The position numbers were made by a program, and so were the translations under genes. DNA of 64,000 nucleotides from Pratylenchus scribneri (lineage: Eukaryota > Nematoda > Chromadorea > Rhabditida > Pratylenchidae): contig JAQSEB010000016.1 of the NCBI GenBank assembly GCA_030063045.1, positions 1,860,001 through 1,924,000 of the forward strand, read 5' to 3'. Position 1 is the first letter of the stretch. Each line of letters opens with the position of its first letter. Below are positions 44,526 through 56,300 of this stretch, in pieces. Under the pieces are notes generated by a model. That model saw only the letters and a list, made by a program, of their open reading frames with translations. It did not search any database and was not told where the DNA came from.

Positions 44526-46008
44526 TTAATGAAGGATACCGAATTTTTAAAATTTTATAGCAGATTTTCCAAATTTCTATGGCCTGTGAATGAAATTACA
44601 TAAATATTAATTTTTGTAAATTATAAAAAGAGTCAAAGAATTTTGGATGGAACTTCTAAGATTCAACCATTAAAATTTGCCAATATAATTGAACTCAATT
44701 TGGAATTCATCATTAATTTGGGAAAAGCGTTGGCACTTGGCGGAAGTACTTTTTAAGTTTTAAAAACTATTAAAAAGTATTGAATATGAAAATATAAGCC
44801 AATATTTTTTGTAATTCTTGAGTTGAATTGATGATAAATGAGAATTAGAACGAATTATAGAATGTAAGGACGTGATGCAATTTTTACAAATAGCCAAGTT
44901 TATGAAAAGAAATGGCCATTTTTGTTTACTCGGATTAGGACAAAAATGTAAAACTTGGGATTGGGACCTTTATAAATAGGGTGGATCTTATTGGCAGCTG
45001 GCACATCAAAGAACGCGTGAATGTCGCGTAAATCTCAGAGATATTTTTTCAACATAAACAACTTGTTTTCATTTAAACTCATTTGGAAAATGGTGAAGAT
45101 GAATCAACATGCATTCCACAAAACATTGTTTTTAAGAATAAAGCATCTATTCTTTGTGGTCAAGTTGTTTATCACTTTTATATAAATATTTATTTCATTA
45201 TAGTCCATAAACATAAACATGGCTCAATTTGTAGTCAACGATTTGCAAATTGGGCAATTGATGAAGTGGCAAAAACGAATTTAATTGCAGATTTAGTAGT
45301 AAATCAAAATGCCCTTCAGGGTCAATAATGTAGAAAGGTTATGACTTTTTCCACCTCAAAAATATGAAATTTGTGTTTCCAAACAAAAGGCAGAAAAATC
45401 CGAATGAGCCATATTTAAAAAAACACACATTTAAAAGGAAAATTTACACAGCTAGCCTAGAAGATTTTCAATTTAATTTTATTCATTTACAAATGCAAGA
45501 GACAAATCTGAGAAATCAGAACAGTTCAGAATTCCGGACCTTGAATTAAATTTTTATATAAGAGAGTATAATTAGCAAAATTTTAATTATTCCAGTGCGA
45601 TTTCATCAAATCTTAATTCATTTATTGATTTTAAAGGGAAAGTTATAAAAAAATGGAATAATTTAATTTCTTGGAGTCGATTATGGGTTTGTTTTTGGCC
45701 TTAAAACATGGCCAAATCATTGCCCTTTTAAAATGCCTATCCATGCACAGTAACATATTTAACCTAAAATTTTTCCCTAGTAAAATGAGCTAGAAAAATT
45801 AAATAATTTTTACAAATTCTATTTTAAAAACATTTTATGCAACTGATAAAATCAAATAAACATGGAATTTTGGAAACAAATCCTTTGAATGTAATTTAAA
45901 ATGGTGTCAAAAGTCAAAAAAAGAATTGAAAATAAATAGATAAAAATGGGATTGTTCTCAAAATTAAATATTTTAAATGTTAACATTATTCTTCCCTCTT
46001 CAATTCAT
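44526..46008. other. Intergenic region with weak open frames
   Basis: Upstream of C2. Open frames at 45083-45328 (MENGEDESTCIPQN...) and 45364-45549 have no domain, and their codon signal is weak. An AG-ended intron-like tract near 45140-45200 was noticed, but no consistent gene could be built. Confidence 0.4.
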
Positions 46009-46892
46009 TCATTTTTTGCTCACAATAGCCTTCGAAATTTGATCCAACAATTCCGCATGATTTCCCTCGACTAACATTTTCCATCCCTCCGATTCCAACA
46101 CCAAAGCTGCATTGTCAGAAATGTAGTTTAATGCCTTGGTTTTGAGTATTTCGGAAGAATGACGATCGGCCAAAACCAGCACTGCACAAACATTCAAACT
46201 CAAACAGTCCATCTATTTAGTAAAAATATAAAAAGGAAATTAATTTATTTTGCCTTTAATCCAGATAGTTGAAATTGGTTAGCAGCCTTCACTAATTCTT
46301 CCATTGCCAAGCTATTTTGTTTTGGTGTTGTTCCGCTGTAGCTGTAAATTATATATTTGGTAATCCTTACGAATTGGGGTCCCAAAAAAAATTTTTTTTT
46401 AATTTTTCAAAAATTGATTTCCGGGGGTTTTTTGGGGTGCTGAACACGAATCTGACATCCATTTTGCCATATCTTACCGTCTTGGTAAGATAATGCCGAC
46501 TTTTACCAAGAAAATGCCGACTTTAAAAAAATAAGCCAAAAAGTGCTTTTAAGTAAATAGCAATTATTTATTGCAACAAAAATGTATTTTTAAATATTTG
46601 TTTTAAAAAATTTGCCTACATGAATTCGAGCATTTGTCCAAGCACCGAGGTTTTGATGCCCTTAACATTGATAATTCCTTCTTTTGCTTCAACTGTTTCT
46701 TCCTCGAACATTGCCCGAAAAACAGGGGAACGGCTGGCCAAAATACCCTTATGTGCCTTAAAAAATTCAATCGCAATCACTTAAATTACATTTTTTACTT
46801 TGAATTCTTTTCCATCTTCAGCGACTAATGTGCAATCCGTGAATAAACCCTGCTTGAACAAATTGACAATGTCTTCCTCCAAATCGGTTTTA
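46009..46892 (-). CDS. BTB-domain protein without MATH (5' end uncertain)
   Basis: Exons, in gene order: 46892-46799 (start uncertain), 46756-46620, 46341-46254, 46212-46009. A BTB adaptor-type protein. The domain is clear: LFKQGLFTDCTLVAEDGKEF, KGILASRSPVFRAMFEEETV, EGIINVKGIKTSVLGQMLEF, YSGTTPKQNSLAMEELVKAA, then LNVCAVLVLADRHSSEILK and GWKMLVEGNHAELLDQI. No MATH domain is found upstream; an open frame continues in the first exon to about 46955 (RYRLARGFSSLFSS) without a Met, so a 5' exon is missing. The intron 46213-46253 seems to begin AAG|GCAAAA, a GC-AG intron, because the protein join LK|MDC matches the other BTB paralogues exactly. Confidence 0.78.
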
Positions 46893-47279
46893 CTATATGA
46901 AGAAAATAAAGAAGAAAAACCGCGAGCAAGGCGATATCGAGATAGACTAAATTTTAAATTGAGTTATAAACAAAATGAGAATGCATGTATTTTGGGGATA
47001 TTATTAAAATTGCTTATATTTTGCAAACATATTTAAATATTTTTACATTTTCATTTTAAAAATCTAGTGAAAATAGAGTGAATATAAAAATTATTCAGAA
47101 TTTCAAAAATAATTTCAAAATATCAAATATTTTCAAAATTTTTTAGGACATATTTTCAATATCTATTCAAAATACCGTGAAAAATATTTTAAAAATGGCA
47201 ATCATATTCAGAATATTTTGAAAATGGGGCAAAAATCTGTTTTCCCTTGTTCTGATTTTTCTCGCGCACCATTCTGACT

Positions 47280-47441
47280 TTAGCCTTTAAACATCCATTC
47301 TTGATCACTTTTTGGGGCGAATTGGGTTTGGGGAAAGGGCTGGGCATTTTCATCAACAATTGAGTGGACGCACTCATTCCCCTTGGCCATTTCAATCGGC
47401 TTCCCATTCCAAAATTCTTTCCCAAATTCCCCAAAACTCAT
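47280..47441 (-). CDS. Possible orphan exon
   Basis: Minus-strand frame of 53 residues beginning MSFGEFGKEFWNGKPIEMA and continuing NECVHSIVDENAQPFPQ. Composition is protein-like and the frame is open upstream (RTFLCG), but no domain, neighbouring exon or clear splice site confirms it. It might belong to the 5' part of the BTB gene at 46009-46892. Confidence 0.25.
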   Translation of the reverse strand: MSFGEFGKEFWNGKPIEMAKGNECVHSIVDENAQPFPQTQFAPKSDQEWMFKG

Positions 47442-47639
47442 TCCGCATAAGAACGTTCTACTTGGCCAGTAGAATCGTTTACTGTATCATATTGACTCAA
47501 GAACAGTAATTTGACACTGCCAGCTCTTGCTCCGGAGCTGGAGCAAATATTTTGAAAGGGTCGGAGCTGAAAAATTTTAGGGGGTCGAGCCAGGAGTTGT
47601 AGCCAGAGCCATAAAATTCGAAAGGCACTAATAAGTGAG

Positions 47640-47935
47640 AATTGCCCAAGAATAGTCTCATTCGACTCGGCATGGTCGATTTAGTCTATGAAATTTTAAT
47701 TTCAGACTGTTATGATTTATGTAATTGTCTAGTACACTTTCCATTAGTTCCTATTCTGCTCCGAGCCCTACCCCAAAACAGTCTGAAATTGAAATTTCAT
47801 AGAGTAAATCGACTATGCCCAGCAAATGATCCTACTCTCGATTCTGTATTACATCTAGAGCCGAGATTCCAAAATTGCCCAGCTAAGAACCTTGGCAATT
47901 CTGCGGGGATTGCCCAATTCCAAGATTGCCCGTAC
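47640..47935. mobile_element. MITE family M1, full copy
   Basis: Left arm AGTCTCATTCGACTCGGCAT, GGTCGATTTAGTCTATGAAA; right arm TGAAATTGAAATTTCATAGA, GATCCTACTCTCGATTCTGT, GAGATTCCAAAATTGCC. Palindromic M1 structure, about 300 bp, non-coding. Confidence 0.75.
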
Positions 47936-47947
47936 CTAACAAATGTA

Positions 47948-48966
47948 TTATTTTTTCACCTCTTTTGCACGAATCTTGATGCATCCGATTGCATTAACGA
48001 TGAGATTGTGATGTTCGGTAGAATTGCGATTGGCCAAAACCAACAATTCACAAACATTCTCATCCCAAATTGTACAAATACCCCCAGAAATTGCCTTCAA
48101 AATTTGATCGAGTACATTATCGAAATTGCCTTCCACCAGCATTCTCCATCCATCAGATTTCATCACCTTTAAAAATAATAAAATTATTTATTTATGAATT
48201 GCTTAACCATTATTGCATGTATTTGGATGAATCGGATGGCACTATTCTTGAGATATTTAGCACAATAACGATCAGCCAAGACCAACAATTCACAAACATT
48301 TTCAATGCTCATTGAATTGGTTAATTTTTGTTCACAGAGGATCTTAATGAAAAAATAAATAATTGAAAATATAAATTGTGTTATTATCGCAGTTTACGAG
48401 GTGGAAGGGAAAAGAATGAGGATGATGATGATGATGATGATGAAGAAGATGAAGAAGAAGAGGAAATGAAGTTGAGGATCATCCTCATCATTTCTTCTTC
48501 TCCTTCTTCGCCAACTTCATCCTTTTTCCCTTCCAGGTAAACTGCATCCTATTAGCCTTCAATTTGTCAAGTTCATATTGGTCGGAAGCCTCCAACAATT
48601 CCATAGGCATTTCACTCAATTTTGGTGCATTCGCGCTATACCTGAAAATTATACATTTATTTTAAACATGTTTTAAATATTTTCAAACATGAATTTGAGC
48701 ATTTGTTCAAGCACCGGGGATTTGATGTTTTTAATATTGACAATTCCTTCTTTCGACTCGACCATTTCGTTTTCGAACATTGCGCGAAAAACTGGTGACT
48801 GGCATGCCAAAACTCCTTTATGAGCCTAAAATTTGCCAAAAGATTTAGCCAATATTTTACTTTTTACCTTGAATTTGTTCCCATCCTCGGCGACCAAGAT
48901 ACAATCCGGAAATAAACTCTGCTCAAACAAATTGCCCATTTTTTCCACAAAATTAGCCACAGCCAT
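47948..48966 (-). CDS. BTB-domain protein without MATH, extended C-terminus
   Basis: Exons, in gene order: 48966-48868, 48825-48689, 48641-48557, 48342-48208, 48166-47948; 224 residues; phases agree. The start Met (MAVANFVEKMGNLFEQSLF) is only about 17 residues before the BTB core, so this is a true MATH-less BTB protein. Core motifs: SLFPDCILVAEDGNKFK, KGVLACQSPVFRAMFENEMV, YSANAPKLSEMPMELLEASD, LCEQKLTNSMSIENVCELLV. After DNVLDQILKAIS, where paralogues stop, the frame continues into GGICTIWDENVCELLVLANR, a second partial copy of the ENVCELLVLADR helix. The intron 48343-48556 appears to start with GC (AAG|GCTAAT) and contains a GAT/GAA microsatellite hairpin. A Cul3 adaptor role is inferred from family only. 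Confidence 0.85.
48413..48535. repeat. Palindromic GAT/GAA microsatellite in intron
   Basis: GGAAGGGAAAAGAATGAGG, then (GAT)n and (GAA)n runs, then their inverse (ATCATCCTCATC, TTCTTCTTC) and GGATGAAG/CTTCATCC ending in TTTTTCCCTTCC. The tract can form a long imperfect hairpin. It lies in the BTB gene intron. Confidence 0.8.
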
Positions 48967-50279
48967 AACGATTATGTTTTGTTTTTAGATACGAAAGACG
49001 AAGCTTAATAAATATTTGAACGAAAAGTTCGATATGGTTTAAAATTTCTATAAAAGTGCAAAATTTAAAATTATATTGACCTAAGATTTTTTTTTAAGAC
49101 TTTTATTTTCTACATTTCTGTTAATGACCTGTAAGTGGACGACCCCATTCAAAAAAATGGTGGTAGATAACCGACAAATACGTTAAATTCTCATTTTTTT
49201 GCATCCAAATGCCCTGGGGCAATGAATTCGATCAATGAGCATCAATTCATCTTCCCTTCAACATATTTGAATTATTTCGCCATCCTTTATCTGAGAATCC
49301 AGATCCAGATCCTCAACTGATGAAATTGCCCCAATGAATGAGTGATTTTGCCTAATTAAAATATCCCTTTTATTAATCATTCAAAAAATAAAATCATTTG
49401 CTTCAGGGGGAAACCGCTCCCCAATAAAGTGAGGACCAATATGACAAAAAAGGGGTGTATGGGAGAAATATTTTTATTATTTGTTGGAATAATTAGAAAT
49501 AAAAAATAATTGATTAGGGCATTTGCATTGAAGGAACAACAAAATGAACAAAGAATTAATCTCCTCCATCAAAATTTTACTTTTTTAATTTAAAGAAATA
49601 TTATACAAATTATTTGCCCCAGGCAACATCAACGGTGATCAGCAGTACACTGAAGTTTGACGAATTGATTTTTTGAGGAAGCCATTGTCCAAAAATATAA
49701 AATGAAATACAAACTGACGCACTGGTGGATTATTTATTTTGGAATTGTATAAATATAGATCATAATGATTTAATTAAAATTAAATTATAAAAATTTATGG
49801 TGGCATATAAATATAAAAATATCAATCAATGCCATTGATGAATAATGGAAATTATGAATTATTTCAATTTAAAATTATTGTAAAAATTAAATTTTCCCAT
49901 TCTTCTTATTCTAAATTTCTTTTTTCTTCTATAAAATTGTCCTAAATTATTTGATGTCCTATTTTGAGTGATTGTGAGAACAAAGAAGATATGAGTCATT
50001 CTTGCTCAATTGTTAAGCATTCTCATCCCCAATGAAAAGAATTCGACTAGCCTTTATTGATATGAAAAATAGAGGAGGAAAAGCATCCTTTTTTATCTTT
50101 TTGTCTACTTGGTTCATTTTTATTCAAAAAAATGAGAAAAAATCTGTCTTCCATTACGAAAATTATTAGTTTGAATGAATTAGGGTGTGGCATGTGAATG
50201 TTCATAAATTCAAATTAGGACATTTTTAAGCTATAAAATTTCGTTTCGGTATATTATTCCTTTTCCCTCAAAATTTGCA
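48967..50279. other. Intergenic between divergent genes
   Basis: Shared upstream region of the minus-strand BTB gene and the plus-strand lysozyme-like gene. No coding exon or mobile element recognised. Confidence 0.4.
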
Positions 50280-52376
50280 ATGTCTTTATTAATTGGTCGC
50301 TCCATTTTGCCTACATTTAATGCCTTCTTTTTTCTCATTCTATCGATTCAGGTAATCCAAAAAGAAATGAATAATTTTTAAAATGAATTTTAGAATTCGT
50401 TGGAAGCTGCCAAATTTGGAAAGGCCTACAATATTTATGAAAAATTTGAAAAGGCCGATTTCAAATGCCTTCTTCCGTATGGGGAAGTGCCAGTGATCAG
50501 AATTTATGCTGGAGGGAATGTTGATCAAAATGGAATAAAAAATATTGAGAATGCTCAAGCTGGTTAGTTTCGGCATTGGCGCATATATTAGGGCTTAATT
50601 ATTATAGAAAGATGTTTTATAAATCGCAAAAATCTTAGTACTGCCAATGAGTATTTGAGTTATCATAGCTCAAAAAATAAAAAGGTATAACAAATTAATA
50701 AAGGTTATATATGAATTTCGAATGTCAAAAATCCAAAAAAGGGTTTAATAATTTTTTGAAAGCTTAAAACAGTTTAAGCCATTCATGCTCAAGCATTCAA
50801 ACAATAAATTTTTTTAAATAAAATATCATAAAATTTATAAAACCGCTTTCCCAGAGTGGTTAATCCCTCAATGAAGAGTTTTATATAAATAAACAATTAT
50901 CCATTATTAATTTATCTTTCTAGCCGGGTACACGGGCACTGAAGTTTATGTCCAGCCAGCGGTTTTAATCTCATCAAAATCGGGTTCCCAACAATTTGAA
51001 GAAGCATATCAATTTGTGGATGCCAAATATCCAGTGCAGAGAATTTGGTTATTTGTGAGTTAATTATACATATCTAAAAGGGTTAAGAATTATTCGCATG
51101 TCAATATCTCAGACCTAACCCAGCAAAACCCACAATATATTTGCTAGGCCACCTTGCATATCGAATCCCTCGATAAGCATATTAAACCACCTATCTCAAC
51201 AAATTCAATTAAATATATTGTTCAATATTCAATTAGATTAAGAGAGAAGTTTGACATCAAAATAATTAATTTATAATACGCCAGAAATTTATGGTCAAAA
51301 ATTAAAACTATCCAATGGTGACGAATTTTAATGTTTTTTGTTTTTAGCATTTTGCCAATTTCTATCAAATCCATTAATTATTTCCCGCTTTATTAGGCAA
51401 AATTTTGCTGTGCTAATTTTATTTATTTTTAAAGAATATAATTTTCTTAGGTCACGGATCCTCGAACTTGGGCCACAAATCCCAAGGAAAATTTGCAATT
51501 TATTCGAGACTTTGTTAGAGCTGGCAAAACAAAGAATGTTGTTGTTGGCATTTATACAAGTTGGTATGATTGGTTGCTGATTATGGGCGATTATAAGGAA
51601 TTGCAAAATGATTGTGCTGAAGGCAATTGCCCACTTTGGTCAGTTTACAAAAATTTTGTGTACAGTAAATCACAACTAATATATTCTCGATTGTTTGAGT
51701 CACTAAATGAATATGTGCTAAAGCGAATGATCAAATTTTTATTTTACGGAACACAAAATTGTTTGAATCAAAATCAAATAATATATTGATTAATCAAGTT
51801 GAGGAACATTCAGAATTAAAAAATAATTATAAATAAAAGTTCAACATTTTAATTATAAAATGCAAATTTTAAATTATAATTTTTTGTATTGCTTATTAAT
51901 TCAGCCAAACAATTTTAAATAATGGCAATTTTCTGTTTTTTAAAATGATGAATTTAAGATTAAGTCAGAACAGAATAAAGTTATGTTCCTAAATCCAAAC
52001 CCATGCACATCTACCTTTTGACATTAAATATTTGAATTCGATTGTTGACTTTTCCACAGGTATTGGCATACACTTGGTCAAGGCCGAAATGCACAAACTT
52101 CACAAGATTTTGCCGATTTCAGACCTTTTGGCTCTTGGAAAATGCCAGCCGTCAAAGAATATGGTATTATTTATTGCATTTTAAATCGAATTTTTTTAAA
52201 TTTTTTTAGATATTGTTGACAATCAATTTTGCGGACGCAATTTGAATTGGAGCATTTTTTCAATTTCAAAAAACAAAATTCGGGCGATGCCAAATAGAAG
52301 AGGAATTTTTAATAGAAAGATTAAAATTGAGAATATCAAAGTGGATTACAAATTTATTATTGGAAATGCTTTTTAA
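50280..52376 (+). CDS. GH25 lysozyme-like protein lacking catalytic acids
   Basis: Exons 50280-50351, 50394-50562, 50924-51054, 51451-51638, 52060-52163 and 52210-52376; 276 residues, the normal size for nematode GH25 (LYS) proteins. Signal peptide in exon 1 (MSLLIGRSILPTFNAFFFLI...). The fold is recognisable in VPVIRIYAGGNVDQNGIKNI, GYTGTEVYVQPAVL, VVVGIYTSWYDW, CPLWYWHTLGQG, FADFRPFGSW and PAVKEYD. In active relatives a W-L-D-I-E stretch supplies the catalytic Asp and Glu. Here the aligned residues are W-L-F-V-T (50924 exon end to 51451 exon start), and the first conserved Asp (YAVD) is replaced (YNIY). Peptidoglycan cleavage is therefore unlikely; binding or another role is possible. The exon 4 donor is GTCAGT. 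The C-terminal 45 residues are unusually basic (RAMPNRRGIFNRKIKI). Confidence 0.85.
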
Positions 52377-53330
52377 AATTTTTGTTAAATTAATGTTGAA
52401 GAAATAATTAATAAAAAAAAATTAGATCTCGATTCTCGATTGTCTATAAATATTAATTTCTCTTCTTATTGGCCGAGCATCGACTTACATAAATTGCCTA
52501 AAAATCAAGGATGTTTATTTCAACGGATCAACAATCAAAAATTTGATATCGAATTATCCGCATTTTTAGGCCATAAAATATAGCCAAATTAAATTCTTTT
52601 AAAACTCTCTCAATGATTCAAATATTCTCTTCCTATCCTAAACTTAAAATTCTAGCTCTAACATTAAAATAAGATATCGTTTAAAAAATGTAAAATTGAA
52701 TAAAAATTATAGCGAATATTGGAAATTAGCGATTTCCGGAAATCGATAGCCATTTGGGTTAGCGAATTTTGGAAATCTCGGCTTCTAGAGGTCTTAGAGA
52801 CTCGAGAGTAGGCTCATTCACTCAATCGCCATGATCGATTTACTTTATTGAATTTCAATTTCAGACCGATTTAGGGGCTAGGATTAGGGTAGGAGCGGCA
52901 TGGGTTCTAGGGGCTCGGGCTAGGGGGTAGGGATGTCTGAAACTGAAATTTCAGAGTAAATCGACTATGATCAGTCGAATAAGCTAGAGCCTACTCTCGA
53001 GTCTGTACGAACCTTAGAAGCCGAGATTTCCAGAATTCGCTAGCCCAATTGCCTGCGTATTTCCGTAAATACGCAGATTTCCAATATACACTGTAACATA
53101 TACATTTACATTTATATTTTATTCATACAATTTAAAAATAATGACAAACATCAATAATGTCAAAAATTATAAAAAAGACAAATAAGAATACTAGCAAAAA
53201 TTATTATTAAAGAAAATAAATTGAGAAAAAAAAATTGTGCATAAATTGATGAAGGTGAATTGTAGAAAAAAATATGGAGAGAAATGTGGAAAGACCCGTT
53301 TCTAGGGAAGTTAGAAATGCATGCCAAAAT
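52377..53330. other. Intergenic with full M1 MITE
   Basis: Convergent spacer between the lysozyme-like gene and the GT54 gene; mostly filled by the M1 element at 52709-53095. Confidence 0.5.
52709..53095. mobile_element. MITE family M1, best-preserved copy
   Basis: Both arms are intact: AGCGAATATTGGAAATTAGC at the left and GCAGATTTCCAATATACACT at the right, with inner blocks GAAATCTCGGCTTCTAGA/CTTAGAAGCCGAGATTTCC, GACTCGAGAGTAGGCTCATT/AGCCTACTCTCGAGTCTG and AATTTCAATTTCAGA/TCTGAAACTGAAATTTCAG. The core is G-rich (GGGGCTAGGATTAGGG...). Reference copy for the family. Confidence 0.85.
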
Positions 53331-56300
53331 TCAAGGCACAATTTGAATTGCTGTCAATGTAAAGCTTGTTATTAACTTTTGCCAATTCCCTGCATTCAGG
53401 CCAATTTGAATTGAGCTAACATTTTTCATTGTGGAGTTATTTTCGGCAATTAAAAGGAAATGATCGATCATTTGGCCATGGAATGTTGAATTTCCTTTGG
53501 AATATGCAATTCGAACATGCAAAAGGGAATTGGACAACATGGGACGCACAATGTACAATGGAGATTGGAAATTGATGGAAAAGAATATGCGAAGACCTGT
53601 GAAAAATTGAAAATGGATTATTATTATTAAGGAAAGTAAGTTGCAAAAAATTTAAAGACCCGAATTTTGTGCATTAAATTAATTTTTTTTGATTGAATTC
53701 GTGTTTTAACAAATTTAGTAATATTTTAAAGCCCTTAATTGGGATTAGTTAATTAGAGAAAGACTTAGTGATTTGTGGAAAATTGTAAAAAGTTATGAGA
53801 CCAAAAAAAAGCTGTAAAAATAGGCCAAAATTTAACAATTTTTGTTTTTGGCTATAACTTTCTGCTGGGCAGTTGTATTGTATCAAAATGTCTACAAAAA
53901 AATCCATAAGGTATAAAGATTTTTATTAATAGTTTATTTCCGAACTTTGCTATTGTGAAAAATTCGGCTGGAAATTTCTGAAATTTTATGTAAAATTATT
54001 TAGAGCTTATTATAGTAATTTCATATGACTAAATTTAGGGATTGGGGATAAAAAAATTTGATGGTAAATAACCGATATTTTACCAAAATTTCTTCCCCAT
54101 TTTTGACTCACCTCGAAGTTGTGCCAATTTGTTAGGTCCATCAAATTCAATTGACATCAACCAATTTTCGCTAGAATTCTGTCTTTGTTTGCTCAAATCC
54201 ATTCGCAATGGCACAAATCTTTCGTAAAGTGCCTGCATTTTTTCGACCAATTCTGTGCTGCTAATGTTGTTTCCATCAATGAATTTGTTGGCCGTTGGAT
54301 TCCCACTTTTGGCAATTTCAATTTTTCCATTTTTGTAAAAATCTTTTTCAAATAATTTTTGCACTTTTCCTGATAATGATGAATGCTTGCCGACATGTTG
54401 GAAAATGGGTGGCTTCCGTTTGAAGAGGACAACATTTTCGATCTGCGAAAAAAGATTGAAAAATTATTGAATTCATGATTGGAAGAAGAAAGGCATGAAA
54501 ATGAAGAATGAGTACTTTGGTCCCTGCTCAATGCTCATTAATAACTCATTAAGTCCTGTATACAATTTTGTTGATTTTAATTTCGAATTCGAATTAATAG
54601 TAGCTGACTGTTGGCTATCTAATTTAATATTATTAATTTTATTTAAATTAATTCATAATTGATGGATTATTTTAAATGACCTTTATTGTGTATTATCGGT
54701 GGTTTTCGAAAAAATTGTTTCATCATTTTCTAAATCAATTTTAATAAAATAATTTTATTAAATAGCCAATAATTTGCTCAAATTTTGATAATGAAATCAA
54801 TAAAATTGGTTTAGCCTTTAGTGATTTATTAATTGTGGAATTATGAGATCGTCAAATTTCCAAAGTCCCAAAATGAATCAAATAGAGAAGAAATGGGATA
54901 GCCAACCTTTTTATAGCAATTTTTCTCGTCTAAGCTACAGAATTTTGCTTGAAGAACATTTGGAAGGATCCAATCGACGGGAAGTGCCTTGTAAAGGAGT
55001 AGAATGAAATGAGCCAAATGCAGAAGATCATCATCTACAGAAAGAGGTGAAATTTTAGAGAGAGGAATACCTTTATTATGGATGGTAGAATTAATGTTAT
55101 TATGTAACAAAATGGAGATTTCAAAAAAATTTTAATTTTTAGAACATTTTCTTAGGAATATTCAGGAAATCTATAAACAATTTTTGACTCTATTTTATCC
55201 AATTTATATGTCGGCGGCAAAAGTGGAATTCAGGCAAAACTGGTTTTGCCTAGGCAAAAGTGGAATTTTCTAGTTTTACCTGAAAGTTAGGCAAAACTGG
55301 AAATGCCTAGGCAAAACTGGAATATCTACGAATAAAATTATCAATAATCTCTAAATCTCTACATTTTGGTCTCAATTATAAAAAATCGAATAAAAATCAT
55401 TCTTAATTAATTTAATTAATGGAAATTTAATATATTTTTTTCATCAAATTTTATTTATTTAAGCAAAATTAATGGAACATTAATGGAACAATAAGATGAA
55501 AAAACATTACAAACCATATTAAATGATTTTGTAACATTCCAGGGATGCGCGGAAGTCAAAAAGAAGTGCGGGGATTAAGCCGGATATAGGGGGATTAAAG
55601 AGGATTAAGGGGGATTAAGCCACGAAATGAATGCGAAATGGCCCGAAGCCCACTGTAAGGTCAGGGAAGTGTAACAGAGGCCCGGAGAGTGCGCGAGATT
55701 TAACCGGATATAGGGGATTAAGGTAGATATAGGGGGATTAAGTCGGATTAAGCCCCGAAACCGATGTAGGATTGGGCCCTAATCCCTATACGGAGCCACT
55801 GATGGCTCTTGACTGGTCATCCTGGCCCTAACCCTAATCCATAAATAGGCTTAATCCGGCTTAATCCCAATATATCCGGCTTAATCCCCGCACTTCTTTT
55901 TGACTTCGCGCATCCCTGGGAATGTTGCAAAACCATTTAATATGGTTTAAATGATCAAAATAGGCCTTAGGAATGGAGCGAACTTTTTACGGGTTAAAAA
56001 AATATACGCCATAATTTTTTTATTCGATTTTTTATAATTGAGATTAAAATGTAGAGATTTAGAGATTATTGATAATTTTATTCGTAGATATTCCAGTTTT
56101 GCCTAGGCATTTCCAGTTTTGCCTAACTTTCAGGTAAAACTGGAAAATTCCACTTTTGCCTAGGCAAAACCAGTTTTGCCTGAATTCCACTTTTGCCGCC
56201 GACATATATAACTCATGCTCGTATTTTCCCAAGAAAATAGTCATATTTGGCAAATGCTGGTATTTTCTTATTAAGATGACCAAATATGAATAAAGTAAAG

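Larger units (their letters stand above)
46893..47947. other. Region between BTB genes
   Basis: Contains one possible exon on the minus strand (47280-47441) and an M1 MITE (47640-47935). Remainder AT-rich. Confidence 0.4.

Noticed and set aside
45083..45549. Possible small gene
   Set aside because: Two frames compete across an intron-like tract, and neither gives a convincing protein.
50845..50900. tRNA-like start (CAGAGTGGTTAA)
   Set aside because: No matching acceptor stem, T-arm or anticodon arm could be folded nearby.
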